A stretch of 64,000 bases of DNA, from contig JADCRB010000001.1 in assembly GCA_021464245.1 (NCBI GenBank), positions 2,834,829-2,898,828 on the forward strand. Direction: 5' to 3'. A program made the position numbers and the translations under genes. The notes beneath the pieces are model-generated. The model ran no database searches, was not told the origin of the DNA, and was given only the letters and a program-made list of their open reading frames with translations. This document shows, in pieces, positions 46,502 to 58,572 of this stretch. Within the stretch, counting starts at the first letter, position 1, and every line of letters starts with the position of its first letter. The stretch comes from Carallia brachiata (lineage: Eukaryota; Streptophyta; Magnoliopsida; Malpighiales; Rhizophoraceae).

Positions 46502-47190
46502 CATTGTTGTCAAACTTGGAACGGAACAGTCGGTTCAACCGGTCGGACTGATAACCGGTCAGAGGTCTGGTCCGGATTATAGATTAAATTTGCTACGGAT
46601 CGGACCGATCAAAACCCGGTCAACGAACCGGTTCAACCGGTCGGATCGATGAACCGGTCCCGAGTTGACCGGGTTGGTCACTTTTAATAATTAAGAAAAA
46701 ATTTCACACAACTTTGTAAAATTTAGTTTTCGAACCCCTGACTTACAACATGAAAGGTAAGTCTCATACCACTAGACTAACTTATAACTTGTTGTAATCC
46801 TTTTTTTTTTTTTTTACTTATTATTTTCTCAAATGTCTCATATAATACGCATACTATCTTATGTATCTTATAAATTATTACTTACTATTTTCTTTTTTTT
46901 TTTGTTAAGATAATTATTAATTTTTTTAAATTGTTAATTCTATCTTATAATAAATTCTAAATCATATATTTTAAATTTATAAATGTAAGTATTCTAATAC
47001 ATACATATGTATTATAATATTACATTTTACATATAAATTTTGATGTATAATATATATAAATATTTTTTTATATATTTAATATTAAATACTGGTTTTACCA
47101 GTTCAATTTTCGGTTAAACCGGTTGAACCGATTGGACCTTGAACCACTAAACTTTTCGGTTCAATATCCGATCCAGTTCTTACAACATTG
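46502..47190. mobile_element. hAT-like non-autonomous DNA transposon (689 bp)
   Basis: An 8-bp duplication GTTATAAT at 46494-46501 and 47191-47198 brackets it. The ends are imperfect inverted repeats (CATTGTTGT... and ...ACAACATTG). Segments A (26990) and B (40083) are uninterrupted at the matching site. An 8-bp duplication with CA-starting ends fits the hAT superfamily. The subterminal parts are rich in CCGGTT/AACCGG motifs on both strands. No coding sequence. Confidence 0.75.
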
Positions 47191-47199
47191 GTTATAATG

Positions 47200-48672
47200 G
47201 AGGTGAAATTATGGAAAAGTTAAAACAAAATCATTAAATTTCGACCACATGACTAACATCAAATCAATTACTAACATAATTTGTTTTCATATTATATTAG
47301 GTGTTTAAGGTGTAAACTAGGAAAAAGACTAGATGGCAATACGTAAGTGTATGTATGATAGATACATAATAATCTGAATTATTGAATTGTAAAAAAATAT
47401 ATTAAATTTTAAAAAATAAATAAATTATTAAATGTCATTATATTAATTACGTACTTTATGTATGTCTCAGTAAATATATCTATATAATCTTATTACGTAA
47501 ACTGTAATAAATTGACAACATTATAAATTAGATCTAAGTCGTCCGTTTTGCACCTTTTTCTATGTTTACAAAAACAGATCCTTGCCCCTTGAAATAAGAA
47601 AAATATAAAACAGATTTATCACGTTGTACTCTTTTTATTTACATTTTGAAAGGTTGATCTGGTTTAAGTTACTAACAATCCTAACTTAGAGCAATGTTGG
47701 TTGTAGAATTCTTAGTGGTTAGAAATGCCTTTGATCTTGCTATATGCTATAAAATAAAATGCGGATGGAGATGCAACACAGACATGTGAAACAATCTTTA
47801 CCCTCCAACAAAGAAGTCACATACATGATTTCATGTTTGGTCGAGTACACAGTATTATCAAATCAAACAACATATATATCGAAACAATCTGTACCACTCA
47901 ATAAAGAAATCGCTTAAAAGATTTCTTTTTTTTTTTTTTTTTTTTTTTACAATAAGGTGCTAACTGTCATTGATTTAAGAAAAAAGTTATATTTTCGAAA
48001 AAAAAAGGACTTATTCGAAATATTATATGAACGTAACTGATTGAATTTGATGTACAATCAAGTAGATTTCATATGTAAAAATATAATAATAATTTTTTTT
48101 CTTTTTAATTATATTTAAAATTAAGATAATTGTAAACTAAATACAATTAATTACATTTAAATAATATTTTAGATAATTTTTTATCCAAAAATATAACAGT
48201 ACTCTTGATTTAAAATGTCTAAATAGAGCAAAGACAAAAGTTCACGTACAAGATTAACGGAAAAGTTGTATAGTGAATAAATGGTTACTCAAAGATTTTT
48301 TAAAAATATAATCAACTAGATTTATTGTGTAACTAGTTAAATTTATTATATAATAAAAAAATAATAATTTTTTTTATTTAATTACAGAATAAATCTAATA
48401 AATTACATTCAAAAAAATTTTTCAACTAAATTGTCTGATCGTATAACAGACCCTTTCATGTTTGGTCGAGTCATTGTCATCAATGACGTGTACACCGTAT
48501 TATCAAATCAAGTACATAGTATTAACGAATCAAACAACATATATATCGAAAAAAATCTGTACCACTCAATAAAGAAATTATGTACAAGATTTTACCTTTT
48601 TTTAACTAAAAAAAATACCTATCATTAATATGTGAGTTAATAGATGTGTGTTAGTATATTAGTTATTGAATA
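47200..48672. other. Intergenic part of segment C
   Basis: No gene; shared blocks with A and B. A T-run lies at 47925-47948. Confidence 0.6.
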
Positions 48673-48997
48673 CTATCTGAGTTGGTGGTTCAGTAGCAAG
48701 TCGACATGCTTGTATGTTAGAGATTTTGGGTTCGACTCTCAACGCCTGTGCTTCCCCCTGATTGAACTATACTATAGATCTTTTTAGGTATAAGCAGTAA
48801 TGCGCAGCGTTAGGTTCAGAATTACCTGTCAGGACCCTAGTGACAAAGTCACGATCGGCCCCATTAGTGGTCGGGAGGTAAGTCGGCCCCTTTGGAGTTG
48901 TTGAATGAAACTAAAATAAATAGAAATTACTTTGATCTTGGCTCAAGGATTCGATGACTGACACGCTCAGTAAGAATTTTTTTTTGATAAAAAAAAT
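48673..48997 (+). mobile_element. tRNA-related SINE, second copy
   Basis: Same element and position as 28118-28444, bracketed by TAGTTATTGAATA (48660-48672) and GAGCTATTAAATA (48998-49010). The A-box-like GGTTCAGTAGCAAG and the better-preserved B-box-like GGGTTCGACTC support the tRNA origin. Confidence 0.7.
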
Positions 48998-49302
48998 GAG
49001 CTATTAAATATGTGGTCGAACATGTATAACATACATACCATTTTTTTTTAGGATAAGAATTCTAGTTATAGAACTCTTACCAATAATTTCACGTAGCTGT
49101 CGTCTCAGAAATCTTGAAGAGCTAAATTTGAAGATGACAACTTAGTAAATTCTGAAGCAACTTTAATTGTTAATTTCAAGGTTTTCACCACAATCAATAG
49201 GCGGAAGATCTTCGCTTGTTATAGGCAACTGAAATCTGTCGTTGTCCGTCACTGAAGGGATTTCCTTTGTAGCCGTTAAAAATTATACATTTATCTCGGA
49301 GA

Positions 49303-50012
49303 TGTTATGAAATATATGTAAAATCAACAGTAAATAGATACAAATAAAATAAATAAAGAATATAAAATGATGTCTGAAGTATGCAAATCACCGTTCTTAA
49401 GGATAGTTTCCACCATCGTTCTCAAATCGAGACAGTGCAACAAATCGCAGCGGCTACTTTCCTAGAATACAACAGACTTTTTCATTAATGTGTATTTCAA
49501 ATAGTGAGGTAACAGAAACAACTTTAATCTTGATTAACCCAGCAAAATGTAACAAATAAGAATGTGCAGGAAGAAGAGCATCTGAAAGGTTGTTCTTTCT
49601 GGAGAAGGAGGAGATACTTATATACTGGTTCAGTTTTTAAAGTTTATAAAAGGTAATAATGCTGATAAAGGTGAATAATGGGCAGAATAATGGTGGTTAA
49701 ATGACTGTAACTGCTGTAACGGCTAATTTGATCGAAGAATCTGAATGGTCTCAAAAATATTAGGCTCAGGGGTGGACCGGCCAAGGCCAGCCCACTCTTA
49801 TCAGGCCTAAGACTGGTTTGCGCAATACCTCTTATGGGTCTTTTGTTTTATGAAAATGTAAGACATATATTAGTTTATAAACAACTAGTACACAACATTT
49901 CTTTCCTATGTGGGATTTAAGTCTCCTTATATACTCTTTTATTAAGTACTACTTGACTTCTGTTTCTCATGCAGGATTCAACCCTTTTAAAATATCTTTT
50001 ATTCTTCCAACA
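49303..50012 (-). repeat. Solo LTR, minus orientation, without target duplication
   Basis: On the minus strand it begins TGTTGGAAGAATAAAAG and ends TTTCATAACA, 710 bp, with proper TG/CA ends. A TATA-like TATATAAG lies in the middle. The flanking 5-mers (GGAGA left, ATACT right) do not match. No second LTR or coding region is nearby. It is likely from a Ty1/copia-type element. Confidence 0.75.
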
Positions 50013-52659
50013 ATACTATCTTATCATGAACTAATAACTGAAATTGGGATTCAAATCTACAATTTTTTCAGGCTGAAGTCCACCTACTTGACCCACAGAA
50101 TCCACCGTTCAAATAGAAATTTGATTGTGGAACAATATTTACATGTAAGTATATAAAGTCGAAGTTGAAAGAAAATCTTAGGCTTTCTCTGTCTGTCATG
50201 TAGCAACTTCTAATAAATTTTTAAGTTAAAAATATTAAAATATTTTATAATTTTTAAATTTCTATTACAATCAGAATTAATATTTTATAAATTTAATTGT
50301 AATCAAATAAGGATTATATTAATTTTGTATAGTACTACTTTGACTCTAATTAAATCCTTATAATTATAAATTTACTTAACCGAAAACTATTGCTCGTGAT
50401 AGGCATATAGTATATAGATAGAACTCTAATTGGATTTTGTTATTTAGGTGTATTTGATGATAAAAATTTTGAGTAAACTTACCACTCTCAATTTTTCTTC
50501 TATTTAACCACAACTGCCTACTCTAATCTAATCTATTCTTTGATTGCTTGGTGACTATGAACAAACAGAAAACCAAAATGGCCAGAAACTGTCGTATATT
50601 TTCCTTTTAGGTTATGGCCGTGTTGGAGGCTTTTCTTTTGGTTTTGAGGGGTACCTGGTGTTTGGCAATTAGGTTGGTGACTTTTATCTAACATATATTG
50701 TCTTTTCTTATATTTTGCAGGCCATTCAGGAATCTTTACAAAGTAAACAGCTTGGCACCACTACAACTTACAGTGTGGATAGACGATATTCTCTTATCTT
50801 TTTGTTTTGTTTTTTTGTTTTGTTTGATTTCTTTGTATTGATTTGTTTATTTTCTGTCTTCGAAATTTCAATGTCTCTGTTCAAAAACTTATTGAGTGAA
50901 ATTTCTTCAAATTTGTGAATTTTTATATCTTTTGTTGATTATGCTTCTTGGCTAATTTAAATTCTACTTTTGAGCTTCTGTTGACTCTGGGCTGTTTATG
51001 TTTTTTTCATTGACTAAGTTATCAGTTCCCCTTCCCCTCTTCAATTAAGGAAAACAAAAATTACATCATAAAGTCTCGATTCCTCGGAAATAAAAAGACA
51101 ACATCTTAGGTATATTAGGTTCACGTGGTGCTGTGACATTTATCAACATGTTATTTGACCAAGGTTTGTTATTTGTATATGACATTGATGGTTGACCTCT
51201 TCTATCTCCGTGCCTTAATCTCTTTTCTTCATCTATTTGGTGTGTTAACAGAAAAATTCTAAAATTTTTCAATTTTACAAAATTGATTTCACCAAGTATT
51301 TGTTGCTTTGGTTAAAGCAATTGGGTTGAATTTCTATTTATTTTAACATATATTATTTTTAAGAATTCATATTTATCTTATATAGGCCATTCAAGAATCT
51401 TCTTAAGAACAGGCATGACACTAAGACTAGAATTTAAAGTTAATAAAATTAAAATCTTCTCCTTTTCTAAATTAAATTATATAATATCATCCTTTGAATT
51501 TCCCCATTTTGCGTCCCCTTTTCCACAAATGCACTGGGAGAAGGTACTCGGTATACTTTATTCGCATTCAACATTTGTACGATAAAGATTGAGAATTTCA
51601 ATGGTCATTGCATAGGCAAATGATATGATGATATGGATTCTTCCTAATATCTCTAGGGGTACTCAGATATTGAAGCATTCGACTCTTTTTCTGGTCTCCA
51701 AGTTTTCTCATTAATCAAGGTGTCTTCTTTTCTTTTCTTTTCTTTTTTCCTTATTTTCTTAGTTTATTTTTCTTTTCTTACTTCATAAAGTTAATTTCAT
51801 CTTTTTTTAATTATCAAAATTCTATTTTTTTTAGATCGAAGAAGTTGATGACACTGTACTAAAAGTCAGAGAATTTGTTACGATTTCGAAGTGTGGCAAT
51901 TATTCTAATCTTGATGCATACTATTGGTAGTATTTTATTATTTATTTATTCATAGCTTAGCTTTTTTTTATTGTGCTAAAATTTAGTATGTTTTGTCAAA
52001 ATTATAATATTTATTTAAATTTAAAATCTCACACATCGCACGAAGCTATATATATAATATTTATATACTTATATAACAGTTTCTCAAAATCTCAATCAAA
52101 TTATCAACAATTGTAGTATTATTTCTTAGTGTTCTAATATAATTTTGATTTTAACAATTATAATTTTTTTTAGTATTCTATGAAAGTCAAAATTTCAGTT
52201 TCAATATCAACATCATCCAGTTTTCTTTTTCACGTTATAAAAGGGTATTCGTATTTTTTATTTGCATTATTTAATTGTAGAATAATTACTGAAAGTGTTT
52301 CAGACGCAGCAGTGCTTAAATCCACCACTTTACTCATATCTTTTTCTCAAGTATGTTGTGTTTTACACAAAATAATTGTTCTTTTTCTTAACTTTTTATT
52401 TGAGTTAAATCCTACGTTTAGCTTTGCAGCAAATAAAAGAAAAACAAAATCCTATGTTATAAAAGCACAAGTGTCTTTTAGCATTATTATTTTTCTATTT
52501 CCTTAACTAGATTTTTCAATTTCAAATTTGTAATATATTTTTTTATTATTATAGTTATTTTAATATAATATTTTTCTTAATTTTTTAACATAGAATTATG
52601 TATTATTACATGTTCGGATTAAGGTAAAATTATTTTTGTTTGCTTTTCTGATTCAATAG
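50013..52659. other. Intergenic or intronic DNA of uncertain origin
   Basis: 50020-50140 matches 13950-14080. Two similar acceptor-like starts, GCAG|GCCATTCAGGAATCTT (50721) and ATAG|GCCATTCAAGAATCTT (51389), and an AG-bounded 32-codon open stretch from 51839, may be decayed exons upstream of the bHLH exon. I do not recognise their products. Confidence 0.35.
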
Positions 52660-53001
52660 GCGAGAAGGGAGAAGATCAATGCAAGGATAAAGCTTCTTCA
52701 GGAACTAGCCCTTAGCTGCAATAAGGTACAATGCTTAGTGCATATGATTTTTGGTCACCGACACTAATGATTGGGTGCTCACAGAGTAATTAGCTTTTTT
52801 TTAACATAATTAGTTATTTAATTTAGGTATCTATCAAACATATTCTATCATACAATGGAATTATTTGTTTGTTTTTTCGCCCATACCAAAATTATATGTT
52901 TGAATTATGTGCTTTTGTTAATGGATTTGTATTGTGACCTATTTTGCGAAATTGGGTTGTTGCTTTTGTAGGAAGGAAAGTGCTCGACGGGTTGTTGTCA
53001 A
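52660..53001 (+). pseudogene. bHLH transcription factor remnant, interrupted by the copia element
   Basis: The 66-bp exon 52660-52725, preceded by TAG and followed by GTACA, encodes ARREKINARIKLLQELALSC and then NK. This is the second half of the basic region plus helix 1 of a plant bHLH domain; the size and borders match the usual exon of the CIB/BEE-like group. After an intron, an exon beginning near 52977 reads into GGAAAGTGCTCGACG, resembling a damaged helix-2 start (GKA-VLDEI). It is cut at 53001 by the LTR. The preceding exon with the HxxxE basic residues is not seen. It is a remnant, not a working gene. Confidence 0.65.
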
Positions 53002-53260
53002 TGTTGAAGTTAATTCAGATTCATTATAAATTAAGATTTAGTGTTTTAGTAGAATTATGATTAGTTTGTCATGTTTTCATTGTTAGAGTCGGAATATAAG
53101 TTGTTAGTCTAGTATATAAGGAGTTGAGAGCTACAAATTATTATGTGGCTAGTGAGTATATCCATTGAAAGGTTATAATTAGTGTGTGTACTTCTCATTA
53201 TTATTGTGTGATATTATTCAGTTTAATAAAGTCGTAGTGTTAAGTTAATTAAATCTAACA
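53002..53260 (+). repeat. 5' LTR of the copia-type element
   Basis: 259 bp, TGTTGAAGTTAATTC to TTAAATCTAACA; matches 57416-57674 without length change. Confidence 0.95.
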
Positions 53261-53261
53261 G

Positions 53262-53277
53262 TGGTATCAGAGTCAGG
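53262..53277 (+). other. Primer binding site (initiator Met tRNA type)
   Basis: TGGTATCAGAG follows the LTR after one G. This is the standard complement of initiator tRNA-Met used by plant copia elements. Confidence 0.85.
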
Positions 53278-53284
53278 TTCTTCG

Positions 53285-54662
53285 TCAAAAGGGATTTGAA
53301 AATAAGTGTACTTCTACCATCAGTAATTGATAGACAGTTATCACGCAGCATAATATTATACCCCTTTTCAAGCAATTGGCCCAAATTGAGAAAATTGCTC
53401 TTCATATCTGACACATAGAACACGTATGAGATGTAATTATGGTCTCTATTCTTCAACTTAATGAAAATTCGCCCCTTTCCCATCACTGGAACGTTGCTGT
53501 CATCAGCAAATTTAACTGTGGAGCGGATTGACTCATCAAGATCCACAAAAAGCTCCTTCTTTTCACACATATAATTGGTGCATCCGGTATCCAAGAACCA
53601 TGTGTTGTAATTTGGTGTTTCAGTGGCTGCAGTAACCATCATGAGGGCTTGATTTCCATCACCATCTCCCTCTTGTGCATGCTCTTGTACATAGTGTGCT
53701 GTCTAATTATTCTCCTTTGACCAACACTCATTAGAATAGTGGCCACGCTTGTGGCATGAATAACACTTAATATTAGATTTATCTTGTCTTCCTCTACCTT
53801 TACCTCTTCCTTAGCCTCGATCTCGACCACGATCTCTATTTGTCTGGTATGTATTTCTTTGATAATTGTCTCCACCTCCATAATAATTGTAGCGACCTCC
53901 ACGACCTCGATTGTTGTAAAATCCACCACGTCCTCGTCCTCTTCCTCTTCCACGAGAGGAATTTTGCCTCTGTTGTGATTGATCATTATGCTCGCCTCTG
54001 ATGGAAGCTTGACTCTGAAGGGCTTGCTCGACTGGTTTCTCAATGCGCTTCTCATTCATGCGCTGCTCGTGAGCTTGTAACGTGCCCGTCAATACATCAA
54101 CTGACATCTGCGACAAATTATGTGCTTCCTCAATTGCAACCACGACTTGCTCATATCGCGGTGTGAGTGTCCTCAAAATTTTCTGAATTTTAACTTGATC
54201 ATTAAGCTGTTCTCTATAAACTTTCATTTGATTCGTGAGGGAAAGAACTCTAGCGATATAAACTGAAACTGTTTATGAGGTTTCCATCAGCAATAACTCA
54301 AACTAACGTCGTAAAATTTGAAGTTTCACCTTCTTAACTTTATCTGCACCTTGAAAAAACGTCGTCAAAATATCTCATATTTGTTTTGACGTAGTTGTAC
54401 CTGCAATTTTCTCAAAATTATCATCATTCACCGCTTGATGAATAAAATACAGCGCCTTCTTATCTTTCTTCTGTATATCTCGATGAGCAGCCCGTTGTGC
54501 TTCTGTTGCATCTGCAGCAATCTCTTCAACTTCATTCTCTACGACACTAAGTAACTCGTTGTAGTCAAACAATACTTTCATCTGCACACACCATCTGTTG
54601 TAATTTTTCCTATCCAAAACGGGAACTGAGATTGGAATATTGCCATTCATATTAAAATTCAT
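53285..54662 (-). pseudogene. Antisense copia gag and partial protease
   Basis: Read on the minus strand. Gag starts at ATG 54662 (MNFNMNGNIPISVPVLDRKN, then YNRWCVQMKVLFDY), with a stop near 54375 and shifts near 54230-54300. It goes on through LRTLTPRYEQVVVAIEEAHN and an Arg/Gly-rich tract to a zinc knuckle CYSCHKRGHYSNEC at about 53715-53765. A stop follows. Then comes the protease start with WFLDTGCTNYMC (active-site D-T-G) in the frame 53642-53223. It is cut at about 53285, where it meets the plus-strand primer region. Integrase and RT are missing. Gag has several breaks. Confidence 0.85.
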
Positions 54663-54679
54663 CTTGAATCTATTTTATA

Positions 54680-55880
54680 TTTTCTTATCTGGCACTTTTT
54701 TTTTATTCTTTTTTTTTCTCTTGCCTTGAAAACAAAGTGACTACCGTTAACCCAAACTATCACCGGCAGCAAGGCTGAGAACCGGCGATCGGTGGCAAGT
54801 TCTGGCGACAAACTCCTGCCGGTGACGAATCTGGAGCTCCTCCTCTGGCGGACGGTGGCTGGAAGAGGGGCGAACAACGATAAAAATGGTGGAAAACAGT
54901 GGTTAAACGTTGAAATCCGACTGGACAAACGGAAAGAGGACTGATGGCTTTGTCCAGTCACTTTTCGGCGACGAATTGGCGAGTTGAAGGCTGGGGAAGG
55001 AGGATCGATGACTGGGGAAGCGAAGTCCGAGGCTTCTGATGCACGGAGGCGACGGGAGAGGCCAAAATTAGGGTAGAAACGGTGGCAGGAATCTTTCAGT
55101 GTTATCTTGATCTGCAGGTTTCCGGCAAGATTTCCGGCGCGTGGGCACCGGATTTGGGAAGATCGGCGGTCTGCGCTTCAGATAATGGTGTCTGGCGGTG
55201 AAATTGCAATCTACAGTGGTGCGTGTGGCGGCTCGTGAACGGCCGATGGCGGCTCCGGCGAGGCTCCGGCTGGTCCTTTTTCTTATCTGGCACTTTTTTT
55301 TTCTCTTGCCTTGAAAACAAAGTGACTACCGTTAACCCAAACTATCACCGGCAGCAAGGCTGAGAACCGGCGATCGGTGGCAAGTTCTGGCGACAAACTC
55401 CTGTCGGTGACGAATCTTGAGCTCCTCCTCTCGCGGACGGTGGCTGGAAGAGGGGCGAACAGCTATAAAAATGGTGGAAAACAGTGGTTGAACGTTGAAA
55501 TCCGACTGGACAAACGAAAAGAGGACTGATGGCTTTGTCCGGTCACTTTTCGGCGACGAATCGGCGAGTTGAAGGCTGGGAAAGGAGGATCGATGACTGG
55601 GGAAGCGAAGTCCGAGGCTTCTGATGCACGGCGGCGACGGGAGAGGCCAAAATTGGGGTGGAAACGGTGGCAGGAATCTTTCGGTGTTATCTTGATCTGC
55701 AAGTTTCCGGCAAGATTTCCGGCGCGTGGGCACCGGATTTGGGAAGATCGGCGGTCTGCGCTTCAAATAATGGTGTCTGGCGGTGAAATCGCAATCTACA
55801 GTGGTGCGTGTGGCGGCTCATGAACGGCCGATGGCGGCTCCGGCGAGGCTTCGGCGACACTCCGGCTGGTCCTTTTTCTT
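54680..55880 (-). repeat. Tandem duplication (~600 bp, two copies) in the antisense leader
   Basis: 54680-55277 and 55278-55880 are near-identical head-to-tail copies, each from TTTTCTTATCTGGCAC to GGCTGGTCC. They lie between the minus-strand primer site and gag. The open frames in them on either strand are repeats of the same GC-rich leader and lack domain support. Confidence 0.9.
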
Positions 55881-56020
55881 TGTGTTAGATCAGATATCTC
55901 TCACGATATTAGTGGCAATTTTGCTAGCACTTAAGTCAAAAAAACTGAACAAAATTTAGTAATCAATACTTATTTTCAATTAATTAGATCTAAAACTCGG
56001 TGACGGTGACTTCTCGATTG

Positions 56021-56036
56021 ACCAGCTCTGGTACCA
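56021..56036 (-). other. Second primer binding site, opposite orientation
   Basis: On the minus strand TTAACA, a G, then TGGTACCAGAGCTGGT. This has the same layout as the plus-strand site at 53262, with an LTR-like end AACA just before it. It is the natural 5' border of the antisense gag unit. Confidence 0.75.
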
Positions 56037-56037
56037 C

Positions 56038-57406
56038 TGTTAATTATTTCCCCATCCACAAACCGACGTTTCCGAGCCCAAAACGCCCTTAGTCATCCCC
56101 AAGAAATCGCCGGACAAGACAGCAGCCGTTTTTCATTTTTTTGTCACCGTTGTTCTTGTTTTTCGTCGTCGTTGGCCATCGTGCCACTCGCCGTCCACTT
56201 GAGAAGTCGCCCCTGAGGTCACCACCAGCCAATCCGTCGCCGGCGCCTGCACCATACCATCACCGGTGGGTGTTTCATTTTTCAAACCGAGAGGAGTTCA
56301 TCAAACGAGCAGGAAGAAAAATTAAAAAAAAATAAACAAAACAAGGAAGTAAAGGCAGATCTGAGAAAATAAAGAAAGTGGGGTCAGATTGAAAATAACA
56401 AAAAGGGGGCAAATTGGAGAAAAATAAAAAAAATAAGGGGTCATAATAAAAAATTCAAAGGAGAACAACAAAGAATTATTGGAAAAACAAAGAGTAAGAA
56501 AGAAAAGAATTATTGATGGATTTAAGGATATGACAGACGTGAAAAATATAAAAAGTTGGAAGAAATTTGATGATCTAATAATTATGGGTATGAGAAGGAA
56601 GAAAAAAAAAGAAAATGAAGAAGAAAATGAAGAAAACAAGAAAGAAGCGAAGAGTTTTAATTAAAGCAATAACAATACGTTGAAGCAGTCATAGAGGTCG
56701 AGTTTTAGTGGATAATAATGAAGCAGTTAAAAAACGATGAAGCAACGAAAAGGAGAAGGTAGAGTTGAGTTGAAGCGAAGGAAATTTGAATTTAAAGATG
56801 ATTTCAGGAGTTGAATTGAGATTTGAAATTATCAGCAATTGATAGCTAGTGAATGCTCAGATGAAAGTATTTGTTAGAGTTAATAGAAAACTCTGATGTG
56901 AGGACTTGTGGAGCTAAAAAAGTTCGGAGTTAGGGACATGTTATGTTGAGAGCTAAGATGCTCAGTTCAGTTGAGAGCTAATGATAGATCAGTTCAGTTT
57001 TTCCATGTGTGATTAGAAAACAAAATAAGAAGTGGAGTAAAAGTACTCTACAATCTCACAACTGTGTGTCGTGGAGAATAAAATCTCAGACCTCATTAAA
57101 GGTCGTTTGTCACAAGTTCTTTCAAAGATTGAAAGGGTAAGGAAGAATTAGTGAAACAAAATCAACGGCAATGTTGAAATCAATCAGAAGAATTTAGAGA
57201 AAGAATTGTTAAGGAGATTCTTGATGATCACATTGAAGTTTTAAAAGTTTGTTTGCAGATTGTGAATCAGTTTGAAGAAGAGTTAAGGTTCCAGTTGAAA
57301 TTAGGAAATTGTTGATTTGATGCAGATTTCGATGATGAAATTGAAGTTTGAAGATTCTGTTCAGCGAAGTAGATGTTGTGAATGACTGCAAGATTGAATC
57401 AGAATT
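56038..57406. other. Internal copia-type sequence without recognisable coding
   Basis: The left part (56040-56310) is GC-rich and continues past the minus-strand AACA, so may include the LTR of the antisense unit. The right part is purine-rich, ending in the polypurine tract AAGGGAGGG at 57407-57415. No domain recognised. Confidence 0.5.
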
Positions 57407-57415
57407 AAGGGAGGG

Positions 57416-57674
57416 TGTTGAAGTTAATTCAGATTCGTTATAAATTAGGATTTAGCGTTTTAGTAGAATTATGATTAGTTTGTCATGTTTTCATTATTAG
57501 AGTCGGAATATAAGTTGTTAGTCTATTATATAAGGAGTTGAGAGCCACAAATTATTGTGTAGCTGGTGAGTATATCCATTGAAAGGTTATAATTAGTGTG
57601 TGTGCTTCTCATTATTATTGTGTGACATTATTCAGTTTAATAAAGTCGTAGTGTTAAGTTAATTAAATCTAACA
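57416..57674 (+). repeat. 3' LTR of the copia-type element
   Basis: 259 bp, preceded by AAGGGAGGG and ending TCTAACA. Confidence 0.95.
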
Positions 57675-58572
57675 GCCAGTGATTTTCTTTTGTTTATGTG
57701 GAGGGCCTTACTTGTTATTTTTGTAAAAGAAACCCTTTGATCGGGTACCTATCAATAATTATTTAATTTTCAAATCATTAAAATAAAAATTTGTGTATTG
57801 TATTAAACAAAAATATTAATACAATTCAATTCGACAGAAAAACCTTAATTTAATAAAATTTTATCTACCGAATTAATATTAATATGATATAATTACGGAG
57901 CAATAAAAAATTTCACGTGCTTACGTAGAAACTTCTAATACTTGAATTTTTAAAATTTTAATTTTAAAATTTTTGAATTTTTTAAATAAATAAATTTTTT
58001 ATAATTGTAGTATTTATTAGTATAGTAAATGAATTAATATTTTAATTTCAATAAATTAAAGATCTAATTATCTCTTTTTTAATTTTAATAAATGATGATT
58101 TAAATAAATGCATATGTCTAATATTAATTAATATAAAAAATTATTAATCCTGCTTATCGCATGAATTATTTACTAATTATATTATAAAGCAAAGTGTTTG
58201 TTGTTAGTCGGTTGTTGGCTTCACCGTATCAATAAATGCATTATTCAATCATGTCATATCGCTGCTGTCGAATTCGGGTACAAAGACAATTAATATAGCC
58301 AAATTAAATTTTTAGTCCGACGAATGATAAAAAAGCACGGAGTAAAAAAAAATAAAAGAAAAGAAAAGAAAGCTACTCCTAGGATTCCATCAATTAATCC
58401 TTATTTTTCTTATTGAGCGCGAATAATCAAATATGGAAATAATGTGGGGTTTCTTCAAATCTTTATCTCATTATTCTAAATACATAATTAGTTGTGATAT
58501 AATTTCACTTAATAATTATTTTTTAAAATTTACTACGTAATTTAATTTTAAATAATAATTAATAACCACACC
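57675..58572. other. AT-rich DNA, partly duplicated
   Basis: No gene, and no continuation of the bHLH gene recognised. 58190-58560 matches 14090-14520. Confidence 0.5.

Larger units (their letters stand above)
45594..49302 (+). repeat. Duplicated segment C
   Basis: Follows segment B directly and repeats the same block order as A up to the TTATCTCGGAGA point (49291-49302). There it ends at a solo LTR. It contains the hAT-like insertion and the SINE. Confidence 0.85.
53002..57674 (+). mobile_element. Ty1/copia-type LTR element with an antisense gag-protease insert
   Basis: Two 259-bp LTRs (53002-53260, 57416-57674; TGTTGAAG to TCTAACA) differ at only about a dozen sites. A plus-strand primer site follows the left LTR and a polypurine tract precedes the right one, so the element is plus-oriented. 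Its only coding sequence, gag and part of protease, is on the minus strand and comes with its own minus-oriented leader and primer site. No RT, RNase H or integrase is present. The flanking 5-mers GTCAA and GCCAG match at three of five positions. It must depend on other elements for movement. Confidence 0.85.

Noticed and set aside
46388..46582. 64-codon frame crossing the hAT-like border as a gene
   Set aside because: It runs from intergenic duplicate sequence into the transposon end and has no homologue in segments A or B.
55569..55823. Plus-strand frame in the copia element (Arg/Glu-rich)
   Set aside because: It is the antisense of a duplicated leader sequence and exists only through base composition.
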